From: Ananas comosus
Lineage: Eukaryota; Streptophyta; Magnoliopsida; Poales; Bromeliaceae
Direction: 5' to 3'
Assembly (NCBI RefSeq): GCF_001540865.1
Contig: NC_033623.1
Location: 11,318,627 to 11,382,626, forward strand
DNA length: 64,000 nt
Shown: positions 34,420 through 46,027 of the stretch, piece by piece
Numbering within the stretch: position 1 is the stretch's first letter
Layout of the letters: each line of letters opens with the position of its first letter
Made by a program: the position numbers and the translations under genes
The notes under the pieces: generated by a model
Seen by the model: only the letters and a program-made list of their open reading frames with translations
Database searches by the model: none
Told to the model about the DNA's origin: nothing

Positions 34420-35100
34420 ATAAGTTTCAAATTTATTCCTCCAAAAATTCTGAAGGTACTAAATATACTCTTACTGTTAGTATCCTTTAGAAAAATATAG
34501 TTAACAATAGAAAAAATACTTAACCTTAGATAGTGAGGGAGGTAAATTGATCTTTTTACACGTCTGATATTATACCTTTTTCTCTTAATTAAAACCGTAG
34601 TTCGATCAAAATTCTAGCAATGAAAATTCTTCTTCCTCTTTTTCTCTCTCTCTCCTTCATGCTAGTTTCAAATTCATAAATATGGTTTTCTAATTCTCTT
34701 TCATCTACTACATTGTCGCTTCACCGTGTCAAACGTCAGAGAATTAATAATTGATATGTAAAAAAGAAAAGAAGTGAGAGAAGAGTTAGAGATTGAAGAG
34801 TTTGTAACATGGTAGATTGCGTAAGTTTTTACAAAGGAAAAAAATGACTATTGAGAATTTTTTTTGGAAGGACATTTTTGCACGATTCTAAGACCTTTGG
34901 AAGGATATATTTTGAATAGCAAAAATAATATTTTATTTATCTTATTTAAAAAAATAAATAATTAGTTAACGATAACAAACAAGAGAAACAAATATAAGCA
35001 TCACTGAACTTTTGAAGGGATAAATCTGCAAACTTAAATTTTATAGGGATATATCAACTATTCGATATGTTTACATGTAGCTGTATGAAATTATCCCTTC
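34420..35100. repeat. decayed MULE-like repeat
   Basis: The right end, read on the minus strand (gaagggataatttcatacag), resembles 25266 and following (ggaataatttcatacatcta), and the segment tttagaaaaatatagttaac is shared with 25408 and following. This suggests one element family with copies in both repeat fields. Borders and TSD could not be fixed. Confidence 0.35.
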
Positions 35101-36377
35101 TAATTAAATAATATCCATTTCCATGCTTTTCATTTTCATGTAAATAAATGAATCGTTGGATACTATTAACAAAATCATATGCAATCTTTTAATTTATTAA
35201 TTAACTCTAAATCAGTGATAGCACCTAAATTCAGAGCATTAGAGGTTGGTTTATCTCCACGTTATCCTCATTCCGCGACTTTTGTAGAGCTTCTCCTTAG
35301 ACCAATTCCCCACCAACCACTGTAGCCAATCAAATTTTTCAAAAAATAAAATCAGGAAATAAGAAAGAAAATTAAGCAACATCACAAAGGAGAAAAGAAA
35401 AGAAAAAAAAAGAAGGAGAAAACATATGAAAAAATAATAAATAAATGTGTCGCGCAAATCCAATAGAGTTTTAGCGAAACAAGAACAAATATGATCAGAG
35501 TTTAATCCCCCCGTCTTTTGTTAAGAACAAGTAATGCATGATAAGATAGCGATTTAAGTGCAAGAAAGTTAAAAAAATAAAGATTAAAAAAAATATTGAA
35601 GTAAAAGAGAAGTAGAAAGGTGGGAAAGCAACTGGTTCAGGTATGTTTTACATTTCTTTGTCCTGTTTCCTAATTAAGTATTTTACCTTTTTTTTTTTTG
35701 TTTATTGTAAACAAGAGAACTTCCCACTAACTTTTTTTTAATCTTTTTTTTTTAATTTATTGTTTAAAGAAGATAGATTTCAGGGTGTCTTTATTTTTTT
35801 AATGGAGCTGGGAGTAAATTTAGTTGCAACTTGTGATTTATAAAAACCATTTCAACTCATCAACTGGTAGTTGATCTATATTGAGTCCTTCCTATTCATA
35901 TTCTTAACCTCAAAAAAAAAAAAAGGAGAGACTCTAAATTGTGTTAGTTATTTTTCTAAATTGCGTTAGTTAAAAGTTTCTTATGATTGACAATTTTGCC
36001 AACTATCAATTATTAATGATTAATAAAATTTAAAATTTTGTTAGTCAAATAAGTGTTTAAAGCAGATAAATTTGCATGCATGCTTAGATTTAGTTTGATA
36101 TTCTTATCTTTTTATTTCTTTTTTTCAAATGAAACTTAGTGGATTGCCCGTGATTTTTGCATCCAAAATATTTATTTGGCTATAAAAAGTAATTTTTTTT
36201 TTGCTTTTAAAGATAATTGTTTTTAAAAAAACTATCATTGATTATTTAATTAGAAAGCTAAGATAACTAGTAATGATACAATAAAATGTTGTTCTGCCGA
36301 TATATTAAACTATATAAAATTAGTATTTAAAAATTGTAAAAAAAAATAATAATACGAAGCGAAATCTTATTTTATAA

Positions 36378-36726
36378 GGTAACTTTAAATACCACACATG
36401 TGGTTTCGCACTTTCTCACTTTAGTACCCTGTTTAAATGTATCAATTTAATACGTTTCATTTTTCTCTTTTCTCATCAGCTCATCGATTAATATTTCGTT
36501 AAATTATGTACAAAAAAAGTCCGATACCCTATCTAGGTTTATCAAATATTTATTTTACTATATTTTTGTTTTAACTTTGTCACTGATTTAACGAAAAAAT
36601 TTAGTAGAGAAAATAATAAAAAAAAAAAAAATAAAATCATGGATACTAAATTGATGCACTTTAAATTATAAAGTACTAAAATAAAAAAAAATATAAAACT
36701 ATAGAAATTGTGTTTGAAGTTTTTTC
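36378..36726. mobile_element. Mutator-like foldback MITE, family M1 copy b
   Basis: A 349-bp element with perfect 10-bp flanking duplications tattttataa (36368-36377 and 36727-36736). Ends ggtaactttaaatacc and gtttgaagttttttc are inverted copies. Interior motifs ctttctcactttagtaccct and the complement near 36660 match the other M1 copies. It lies about 250 bases upstream of the PMT start codon. Confidence 0.8.
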
Positions 36727-36970
36727 TATTTTATAAAAAAAAGTCGACATAACTAAATTTACCACTTTGACCATTTTTACTCTTTGAATTATATTTTTTT
36801 AATCAACTGTTACGGAAATTTTAGAGGACTCAAAATTCAAAAAAGCTTATAAGTACTAATGATAATTTTTAGTGCTATTAGAAACATTCGGGCACAACTC
36901 TCATGAAAATAATAATTTAAAAAATTGAAATGAGTAATTCTATTTGAGTATGTACAGGCACAACAGCAAA

Positions 36971-39900
36971 ATGGCAAAAGAGTACCCCGACTCCCCCAAA
37001 ATTCACCAACCCTCGGAATCGAAGAAGCAGAGCTTAACCCACATCCTCGGCACCAGCGCCCTCTGCATCCTCTTCTACATCCTCGGCGCGTACCAAAACG
37101 CCGGTGTCCCAAACCTTAACCCTAATCCTAACCCTAACCTCTCCAAGCTCGGCTGCAGCGACGCTGCCTCCTCCCTCCCCCCGTCCACCTCCACCGCGCC
37201 CTCATGGGGCGGCGCCGCGCTCGACTTCGAGGGGCACCACCGCGCGAGCGCCGCCGACGCCTCCTCCGCCGCCGGCGCGGCGGCGGCGGGGGCCGCGGCG
37301 GAGGCGTTCCCGCCGTGCGCGCTCAACTTCAGCGAGTACACGCCGTGCCAGGACGCGCCGCGGGGGCGGCGCTTCGAGCGCGCCATGCTCGTGTACCGCG
37401 AGCGCCATTGCCCCGCCGCGGACGAGCTCGTGCGGTGCCTCGTCCCGGCGCCGTCCGGGTACAAGGCGCCGTTCAAGTGGCCGATGAGCAGGGACTACGC
37501 TTGGTACGGTAACATCCCCCACAAGGAGCTCAGCATAGAGAAGGCCGTTCAGAATTGGATCCGGGTTGAGGGCGATCGGTTTCGCTTCCCCGGCGGCGGG
37601 ACGATGTTCCCCCGCGGCGCCAATGCCTACATTGACGATATCAATGCGCTCGTGCCGTTGACGGATGGGAGTATTCGAACTGCGCTCGATACGGGTTGCG
37701 GTGTAAGAATTATTTCTATCCCTTTTTTTTTCTACTTTGTTTGATCTTTTATGGTCCGATAATATTGAGTACTTGAACTTTGAAAACTCTGATCGATTAT
37801 CGAACCTTCATTGTTTTCAATCGTAGAATTCGAAAATTTGCGTCAAGCTACTATCAGTGTCCACTGTTTCTGTAAATAGTCGAAGTATATTGTGTTAGAT
37901 TGTGTAATATTTCGTCAAAATAGTTGCAAGTGAAGTTGTAATAGAAATGTGCTTAAATCTAAAATTAGAATTGTTTTAGTTTAGGTACCAATTTCAAAAT
38001 GTGTTATTGTTCGGGCATTGAAATTGGCTTATAGTTTCTAGGTAGGGTCTGTAGGTTTGTGTCAATATGATCTCGTTGAATTGGTTAATGGATTTTCTGA
38101 GGTGATTTCCTTTATTTGTGCGTAGGTTGCGAGTTGGGGTGCCTATCTTCTGAACAGGGACATTGTAACAATGTCTTTCGCGCCAAGGGACACGCATGAG
38201 GCACAAGTACAGTTTGCTTTGGAGCGTGGAGTTCCCGCCATGCTTGGAGTGATGGCGACACAAAGGATCCCGTATCCAGCAAGGGCCTTCGATATGGCTC
38301 ATTGCTCGCGCTGTCTAATCCCTTGGTATGCTTATGGTAAGCAAACAATACCAACGCTATCAGAATCTAATGCTTTGCTGATTTGAAATTGGCTGCATTA
38401 ATCACAACCAACTAAATATCCACTATTCTGCTACGTCCCATGTGGTTTTTGTTCCAGATATGCCAGCGATTAATTAGCAGAAGGGTGTGGTATTGCTCGA
38501 GTGCGCTCTAATATCTCTTGATTCGGATGGGGACATTTTATCTCCTTCTGGTTGTTATTCTAGTTGCCTGTTAAAATGCCATGAGAATTAGGCTCATGAC
38601 AATCATATAGCAGCTTTAACGAGCCATGTGATTATTCCATGCTTGTATTAACCCCATTGACAATAGCTACCAACAAGCATACCAACCATCGACATGTAGT
38701 GATACAACTCAAACAATGTAGTGAAGTAAAATTGGGCTATACCAGAAGGTCTTTTTAAGTTTAATCTTAATTAGCATTTGCTTTTTTGGGTTTTTTTTTT
38801 TTAATTTTTCACTGCTTCTAGTATCTTGGGGGGATAGTTTGAAAGCTTGGAATGGTATCATATTGCATAGTGCACTAATGTTCTTTTTTTTTTCCTGTCT
38901 ACAGATGGTCTTTATCTGACGGAAGTTGATAGAGTTTTACGACCGGGAGGCTACTGGATCCTCTCAGGCCCTCCAATCAACTGGAAGAAGTATTACATTG
39001 GTTGGGAGAGAACAAAAGAAGATCTCAAGGAAGAGCAAGATAAGATTGAAGATGTTGCAAAGCGTTTATGCTGGAAGAAAGTGATTGAGAAGGAGGATCT
39101 TGCAATTTGGCAAAAGCCATTCAACCACATGGAGTGCATTACGAGCAGAAACATCTACAAGACCCCACACATTTGCAAGAATGAAAATGCTGATGCTGCC
39201 TGGTATGAAAACTATTGCATGTAACTAAAGAACAATTTTAATAAAATTTGAAGGTAAAAACATACCGAGACAATTCAACTTTTAAAATTCTAGTTTTACT
39301 ATCTAACCTTATAATTGATTTGACTTTAAAGTGTCTCTCTGCCAGAACATCATGGTACTTTTTAACCTTTTTTTTACAGTATTTCCTGTAACCTGGCGGA
39401 ATACTCTGTACTGGACGTAATATTCTAAAGTTTTTTCTTAGAAACTATCAAAGTATTAAAAAAAACTTGGGAGTTTTCTGAAACTAAATTAGCTGTAATA
39501 ACTTAGGTACCAGAATCATAAGTTTAAATGTCATGTAGCTACTGTAAGATTTTCTATTCTTAAATGATTTCTTTACATTTTGAACTTAAATTGAAAGAAA
39601 TTTCATTGTTCCTTCATAAACTGTTATGAATAATTAACAAAAAATCAACAAACTACTTACCTATTTATGGTTTTATGGTGTCTGCAGGTACAAGAAAATG
39701 GAGGCCTGCATAACCCCATTACCCGAAGTGAACAATGAGGAAGAAGTTGCTGGCGGAGAATTAGCAAAATGGCCTGATAGGGCATTTTCTGTCCCACCAA
39801 GAATAAGGCGCAATTCAATCCCTGGAATAAATGTAAAATTTTTTGAAGAAGATAACAAGATGTGGAGTCAGAGGTTGGCGCTCTACAAGCAGGTCATTCC

Positions 39901-40892
39901 ACCTTTGTCTCAAGGGCGATACAGGAATGTGATAGACATGAATGCCAACTTAGGTGGGTTCGCTGCGGCTATGATGAATTATCCTGTTTGGGTAATGAAT
40001 GTGGTTCCTGCAAATTCGGAGCATGACACACTTGGTGTTATCTACGAGCGTGGATTCATTGGCACATACCAGGACTGGTGCGAAGCATTCTCAACATATC
40101 CTAGGACTTATGATCTCATTCATGCTGATGGGGTGTTTAGCATTTATCAGGACAGGTAAAATAAAGGGTCAATTATTATTTTTGCTGTAGCTTCTGTTTG
40201 TAGTTTAAATTTCATAACTAGCTCAGAAAATGATGCTTCTGATTAGCCTTGAAGAGGAAGATGAACTGCAACTTAACCATAGTAGTAGTTTTCCAGAACA
40301 TTTGTAAGCTGTTTTCTGATTATCCTGCTGAATTTCATAATACCTTTTCAGAATATATACTACACAAAAAGGCTTTAAGTTCTCTCAGTTTTTTTGTAAG
40401 CACTATTGGAAATCCGTTTACAATTTTACACTTAATTGGGATACACCTGTGGTGCTGATAATCTTAAACTTATTGCAAACCCTGAAAAGTTGAAGACTAC
40501 AGGTAACAGTGGATTCTCATTTTTACTTTTTTTTTTTTGTATGTAGTGCTGATTTTCACTTCCGTAATCCAGAGAAAGAACCAGAGATGCATGAAACTAT
40601 ATATGTTTTTATGGCATTAACAAGTTGGATTAGTACATTGAACTGCATAATATTTTGTGACCGCAGGTGTGACATAACATACATTCTCTTGGAGATGGAT
40701 AGGCTATTGAGGCCCGAGGGAACAGCAATAATTCGTGACACAGTAGAGGTCCTCACAAAAGTTCAGGCAATAACAGATGGGATGAGATGGAAGAGTCGGA
40801 TCTTCGACCACGAAAGTGGACCCTTCAATCCCGAGAAGATCCTTGTGGCATCTAAGACTTACTGGACTGGTGAGCCCTCCACAGAACAGTAG
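36971..40892 (+). CDS. PMT-type putative methyltransferase (Golgi, type II membrane protein)
   Basis: A 644-aa member of the plant PMT/QUA2-related family (DUF248), thought to methylate cell-wall polysaccharide such as pectin in the Golgi; the substrate here is not known. Five coding exons: 36971-37702, 38126-38336, 38905-39202, 39688-40155 and 40667-40892, all with GT/AG borders and matching phases. Order: short cytosolic tail ([10 protein letters not shown]), membrane helix at about 24-41, a low-complexity stem, [40 protein letters not shown], the first SAM-binding motif [30 protein letters not shown], the second Rossmann-like motif [16 protein letters not shown], and [14 protein letters not shown] near the C-terminus. 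The ATG at 36971 is preferred over one at 36950 because MAKEY is the usual family start, and atgtacag before it looks like a splice acceptor of a leader intron. AATAAA lies at 41032-41037. Confidence 0.93.
37111..37140 (+). repeat. telomere-like repeat inside PMT exon 1
   Basis: Reads aaaccttaaccctaatccta and continues accctaacc: about four imperfect ccctaa units, in frame, encoding alternating Asn-Pro ([10 protein letters not shown], residues about 48-57) in the luminal stem. Confidence 0.8.
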
Positions 40893-41969
40893 CAAGTATT
40901 TTACTTACTATTATTATATATCCACTGCTAAGTTGGCTTACTAGTTACTATCCCCTTTTTCTCTCTTGCCCTTTTTCTAGCTTATTTTAATACTACTTTT
41001 GAAGCATCTGATTCTTTTGACACCCTGTAGAAATAAAGGTTTTATTAGAAGGCTTGTGTGAGATAGGTTGGTGACAGAGAAATTTGCAGAGAAAGTGTAG
41101 TGTTGCTTTCCCCACTGTCAACAATTTAGTGGGGTTTAGTAAGGTGATGTACAATTGCTGTCGCATTAATGCAAGTTAATTTGTACTATTATTTGTATTA
41201 TTTTCACCAATTATGTGTAAAATTATCTTCTTTTTTTTTCCTGTACTTACTTGATTGCCAACTCTTGGTGATTTTAATATAGAGGCAATCAATATATGTC
41301 GATCAAACTATGAAAAACTAAACCAATCATCAGCAACCATCTTAGTACACCAAGATTGACTCATCAGTAATATTTTGAATTATATTCTCATGTAGCATTT
41401 GGTTAATAACTCGTCTGTTTACCTGATGAGGGTATATTCGCTTGGCCACACTGCAGGTCCAGGCAACAATTTCCGCAGATTAGAGTGTTTATTACATCTA
41501 TTGCTGCAACCTTCTAATCCTATATTTATCATTCGTTGTTGATAACTTCATAGAATCATTATCTTATACGCTTTTTATCATTATGACTCATCTAATTGAT
41601 AAATTTCACTGACCAATTATTATTTGATTTACTATTACTCTTTATGTGTTTTCTCAGCACTGTTTTTTCCTTTGTTTTTGTCTTTTCTCTTCCCCTCATC
41701 ATCTTCTTCTCTCACACGTAAGGAATAGAGTGATCAACCAGCCAAGCCGTTGAAAACTTATTTTCTATTGGTAAGTATGCACAGAGACGCTTGCCAACTA
41801 CCACAGGTTTCTTGTAAAAGGATAAGTTTATTTTTGTGATTAGTACTCTTTTTCTCTGTTCTGATTTTCTGATTTTGCGTTCCTCCCTCGGCTAAGTTGC
41901 AATTTTATCCCAGAGTACTTTTTTAGATTATTTTGAATCAAATTAATCTTCAAATAGTCTGAGTACTAA

Positions 41970-42143
41970 AGTTTTGTTTGGGATTTGCGGGGAGATTGTT
42001 TTACGTGTAATGAGAAAGTACGATAGGATAATATTTTATTTTTGTGATTAGTACGTTTCGTATAATATGATGAGTCAGTTACGATATATTTTCTATGGTC
42101 CTACCGAAGGACGTAGAAGCATATTTTAATACCAAATTAAGCC
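41970..42143. mobile_element. Tourist-like MITE, copy 4
   Basis: Same family as 8500-8732. Left end gttttgtttgggatttgcgg, right end ataccaaattaagcc, with TAA at 41967-41969 and at 42144-42146. Shorter than the other copies because of an internal deletion. Confidence 0.6.
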
Positions 42144-42316
42144 TAAGTGTGTACTTGGCCCTTGCTAAAAATGTCTTGTCTATTAGGATAAGTTCTCCTA
42201 TAATTAGTTTTAGTTTAGACATTATTTTTTAATCAAAGTTTACGGCATAGTATATACAGCCAGTAACCTTTTCAAAGTGAGATAAATCATCTCATAATAA
42301 TTATATTAAAAAAATA

Positions 42317-42559
42317 GAATAAGTTTCAAATTGTCTTTATGGTTAGCTCATTTTATTTAGTCACCATATGGCAGTTCAAAAAATTGCCCTTTACTATATG
42401 TTCTATTCTGTAATTTTTTTTAAAATTTTTTATTTTTCTATCTTAATCTATATAAATTTTTGTGATAAATTAAAAATTAAATTACAAAAAAGTAAAATTT
42501 TTTGAGCCATAGAATGACAATATAAAAATAAACTAAATCAGACAATTTAAAGTTTACCC
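42317..42559. mobile_element. foldback MITE, family M3-like, copy 3
   Basis: Left gaataagtttcaaattgtct and right gacaatttaaagtttaccct resemble the ends at 21881-22221. Interior motifs ttcaaaaaattgccctttac and tttttgagccatagaatgac are mutual complements in part. Diverged, TSD not clear. Confidence 0.45.
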
Positions 42560-43070
42560 TAAAAATTATAACAACAAGGATAGTTGTATCCTTGTAGGAG
42601 TAAATGTGCAAATCAAAATAAAGAAAAAAAAATATCAACAGATAAGTTGGTCCAAACACATTTTTTTCATAATAAAAAAAATAAAATAAAATATGAATAG
42701 ATTACTTGTTCCAACATATTTTATAATAAAAAAAATAGCCATTAAAAAAAATAGCCATTTAATTATCCTTGAAGAATTAGATCTATAAATTTAAACAAAT
42801 AGATCGATGTATAGAATCTCAGAAAATAAAACAAAATAAAAGGAACAATCACATCCTTCCAAGCAATTAATTCATTCGTGTTTTATTCAATTTTTCCCCA
42901 TAATCTACTATTAAAAGAATATCTCAAAAAATCAATAGGAGCAGCACAACATTTCCATCCTACAGAACTGCATCTTTATTTACACTTCTTCTCGTGTTCT
43001 TCTTCGTCATCATCATAATCAAAATCAAAATAAAAAACCTTCCATCTTTCAAATTAAAAGCAACAAAAGG

Positions 43071-43102
<32 letters not shown>

Positions 43103-43163
43103 GAAAAACTAAAACACCACCCATAAATTAAACTAGCGAGACTCAACCGTACACGACCAATCA

Positions 43164-43544
43164 TCAAGCCCTGAAACACCCAGCAAACCTCGGGAGATGC
43201 AGGTGCCCGTGCTGCCCGTGCTGACCGTGCCGGCTACTGTGATGATGGTGATGGTGATGGTGGTGATGATCGCGATGACGATCGCGATCGATCATGCCCT
43301 GGACCCGGCAGAAGTAGTCGATGTGACACGGGATTACGATCGCACCCTTCTGCTCGAATCCATACTCTCTTTCCGCTTCATCCAAAAGCTCTGCGAACAA
43401 TGGATGACTCAGCTGCTCCAGCGACACCACGAACCGCCGCCGCTCCTCCCCCTCCCTCCCCACCCGCACCGCCACGCACCCCTTCGGCGGCATCCCTGCC
43501 CTCTCCTCTTGCCTCTGCTGCTGCTGCTGCTGCTGCTGCTGCAT
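43164..43544 (-). CDS. SAUR32-like small auxin-up RNA protein
   Basis: An intronless 126-aa protein, typical of SAUR genes. The SAUR domain runs from about residue 19 to 90, with PPKGCVAVRVG, RRFVVSLEQLSHPLFAELLD, EAEREYGFEQKGAIVIPC and HIDYFCRVQGMID; the last part and the GCVAV start resemble Arabidopsis SAUR32. SAURs commonly inhibit PP2C.D phosphatases and promote cell expansion, or act in apical-hook and shade responses; this one's specific role is inference. Two low-complexity tails are unusual: nine Gln after the start Met, and ten His near residues 92-101 followed by HGQ repeats. The ATG at 43544 is the only in-frame ATG upstream of the domain other than Met18. A TATAAATA box lies at 43851-43858, giving a leader of roughly 280 bases that includes CT-rich runs. 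Confidence 0.9.
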   Translation of the reverse strand: MQQQQQQQQQRQEERAGMPPKGCVAVRVGREGEERRRFVVSLEQLSHPLFAELLDEAEREYGFEQKGAIVIPCHIDYFCRVQGMIDRDRHRDHHHHHHHHHHSSRHGQHGQHGHLHLPRFAGCFRA

Positions 43545-43850
43545 CCCCGGACCCAACAACGGATTCGAAAGCCAAGAACGAGCGAAAGAGAAGAAAGAAA
43601 AATCAACCTTTAAACAAAAAAAAAAAAAAAAAGAAAAGAGAGAGAATCTCCGAGGTGGTGGTTATGGTTAGACAGAAAAAGGCCAGGGGTCGGAGCTGGA
43701 GATGGCGAGGCGGAAGAGGGTGAGGGAGGAGTCGCGGAGCGAGGTTGGAACGTTTGACATGGCTTTTTAGGATTCAGTAGTATAGGAATTGAGTTGTGTA
43801 ACGAAACAGTGTAGATGTAATTTACAAGATTAAAGCAGATGAAGATGACA

Positions 43851-43858
43851 TATTTATA
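43851..43858 (-). promoter_or_regulatory. TATA box of the SAUR gene
   Basis: TATAAATA on the minus strand about 307 bases upstream of the ATG. It is the only good TATA motif between the start codon and 44000. Confidence 0.5.
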
Positions 43859-44496
43859 GTAGGGGGGGTTTGGGTTTTCTCGGGTGTTTTTCAGGGTGGT
43901 GGGTATTTGTCCGTTGCTTACATGATAAGTTAGGAGTTATTATTAATAATGTCTTTAATTTGAAATATTATTGTTGTTATTATTGATATTATTTATTATT
44001 ATTATTATTATTGTATTTTTTGGGTTGAGTTTATACCGGGACGGTACGCAGCTGGAAGAGGCGGTGCCACAATGCAGCTGTAAGTCAATAGAGTAGCGAT
44101 CTGGGCCTTTTCTTCGTAAGCCCCGCGTATCTCGGAACGTTAATTTTGGAGAAGTACACGTAGGTCCCACCACGGCGCGGCAAGTGTCGGAATAAATAAA
44201 AATAATAAATAAATAAATNCGGTCGTTTATTTTGAGGCTACTTTTTTACTAGGCAAAGAAAGTCAAGAAAATTATGAAATTTGATTTTTAAATAGTTCAA
44301 ACACTGTAAATCATGTCTAATGGAAGCAATCGTCGAATCGGATGTTCCATTATCAAAAATAATTTACAAGCAAGGAAGCCTATGTACTTTCAAGTAACCT
44401 AGCTCTTTTTTTATTATCGAAGTGTTTTTTTAAAAAAACTTTTCTGGATTTAGTTTATGCCGATATCCATGTTCTAAAGATAACTAACATGTACAG

Positions 44497-44646
44497 CGGA
44501 AAAGCATCGAAGAAAAAACTTTGATGAAGAGGTTAGGGACCACAGAAGACATGGCTGCAGCCGCTGCTTTTCTTGCGTCGGATGATGCTTCTTACATCAC
44601 CGCAGAAACCATTGTGGTTGCTGGAGGAATGCCGTCAAGGCTCTAG
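44497..44646 (+). pseudogene. orphan last exon of a DHRS4/SDRA-like short-chain dehydrogenase
   Basis: A 150-base exon ends in TAG and encodes 49 residues that include MKRLGTTEDMAAAAAFLASD and ITAETIVVAGGMPSRL, the conserved C-terminus of plant peroxisomal SDRA / DHRS4-like enzymes, ending in the SRL peroxisomal targeting signal (PTS1). It is preceded by a good splice acceptor (ctaac branch-like site, then tgtacag), so it was copied or kept as genomic DNA and not as cDNA. The Rossmann fold, catalytic Tyr-x-x-x-Lys and all upstream exons are absent from the window. An N at 44219, 278 bases upstream, may be an assembly join, so the rest of the gene could simply be missing. One family Gly (ITGET) is Ala here (ITAET). 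Confidence 0.75.
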
Positions 44647-46027
44647 ATTCCCTTGAAACTGTTGACGAATGCATATTGCCTCATATTTTCGCTTCTTCCC
44701 TTTTATTTACAAATAAATTGTTTTCCGTTCCCAGTGGTAGATGTGTACACCTCTCCATTATGGTAAAAGTAACTTTCGGATATATTTGTGGATGCAATAA
44801 ATATTTGTTCTGTATATCTAAGGTTTCATAGTTAAATTATAGATTACCCTACATCTTTTTGGGTGGAATTTGGACGTGGTCCCTATGCTTTCCATAGTTC
44901 CGATTTGGTCCCTACTCATTTACTAGAACTGATTAGTCTCTGAACTCAGCAGAAATTTTTTTTTTCTGTGCTATAGTTGGGTTTATTTTCTATGTTAAAT
45001 CCTCATTTGTTGGTAGTTCATATGGTTTACTCTTGAAAGATGTTGGAGGTTTTTCTTCTTTTCTTTTTTTTTCCCTGAAGAAAATGCAGCTAGGGACAAT
45101 GGTGAATGAATTAACGTTAAACAATAGATCAAGGAACATATTACAATTTCTCGGTAGTTCAGGGATGATCCATGCATTTTATTTCAATTTTTTATGGTGA
45201 AACACCGGTACAATTGATGTATGTTTGAAGCCTTCGACTGGACTCCGGCCAGACTTCCAGCCGAAATCTGACCAAGTAGTATCTGCCCATTATTATATAA
45301 TAATTAAGGAAAAGCTTCAAATGCCACTCATATGGTTTTATATGTTCTCACTTTAGTGCCTTATGGTTTAAAATGTATCAATTTAGTATTCTATGATTTT
45401 CTTTTTATATTTGTATTACTGATTCTACTAATTTTTTTTATTAAATTAGTGATAAAGTTAAAAGTAAAGGGTACTAATGTGAATATTCGATAATTCTAGG
45501 TAGGGTATCTGAAGTTGTTGTATATATTTAATGAAATATTAACGGAGAAGCTGACGAAAAGAAAAAAAAAATAAAAGCACGGGATACTAACTTGATACGC
45601 TTTAAACTATAGGGTACTAAAATGAGAAAGTGCGGAACCACAGGCGTGATATTTGAAGTTTACCCTATAATTAAGGAAAATGGAAAGCATTACGTAATAC
45701 CGAAACTAAAAGAGAAAAAAAAGCACCTGAAGTAGGTTGTAGTGCTTGCTGAGGTCGTGAAGGTCGACTGCTGTATTTGGCCACGACGGCTGGCCACGCG
45801 ATGCGGCACGGGGATAAAGCAAGCTTGCCACGGCAATGGAAGAGGATGAAGATGTCAAAACGGCTTCGAACACCGCGGAATCAAAGTTATAGAGCAAGAG
45901 TTGTGAGCAGGGCATTATTTTTTTTCAAAATTTTGTAGGTGGGAATGTAATTTTTTGATAGGATTTTTATCAAATCAAAATCTTTTATGTTAAGATTGGG
46001 AGACGGAGGTTTAGTGATCGAATACTG
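44647..46027. other. intergenic DNA, 3' flank of the orphan exon and a MITE
   Basis: The first 150 bases look like the old 3' untranslated region. The stretch 44860-45180 is AT-rich. A foldback MITE occupies 45310-45666. The stretch 45700-46020 has moderate GC but no supported gene. Confidence 0.5.
45310..45666. mobile_element. Mutator-like foldback MITE, family M1 copy c
   Basis: Flanked by ataattaagg on both sides (45300-45309 and 45667-45676). Ends aaaagcttcaaatgccac and gatatttgaagtttaccct are inverted copies. Interior motifs ttctcactttagtgccttat and its complement near 45610 match copies a, b and d. Confidence 0.8.

Larger units (their letters stand above)
29740..36940. other. intergenic repeat field between receptor kinase and PMT gene
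   Basis: No gene seen. It includes a putative Helitron (30518-31978), duplicated block B (32329-34415), a decayed MULE-like stretch (34420-35100) and a foldback MITE (36378-36726). Stretches 29740-30510 and 35110-36370 are AT-rich with only poly-A/T runs and CT-rich low complexity. Confidence 0.6.
40893..43163. other. intergenic DNA between PMT and SAUR genes
   Basis: No gene seen. The first 300 bases are probably the PMT 3' untranslated region. After that there are two MITEs (41970-42143 and 42317-42559), AT-rich DNA, and a small (aaaag)n microsatellite at about 43080-43105 in the SAUR 3' flank. Confidence 0.6.

Noticed and set aside
37075..37522. Several open frames opposite PMT exon 1
   Set aside because: Same GC-rich shadow effect; no motif, and they overlap a well-supported exon.
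40509..40666. A longer last exon of PMT starting upstream of 40667
   Set aside because: The frame is open by chance, but the family sequence DRCDITYIL requires the acceptor ccgcag at 40661-40666.
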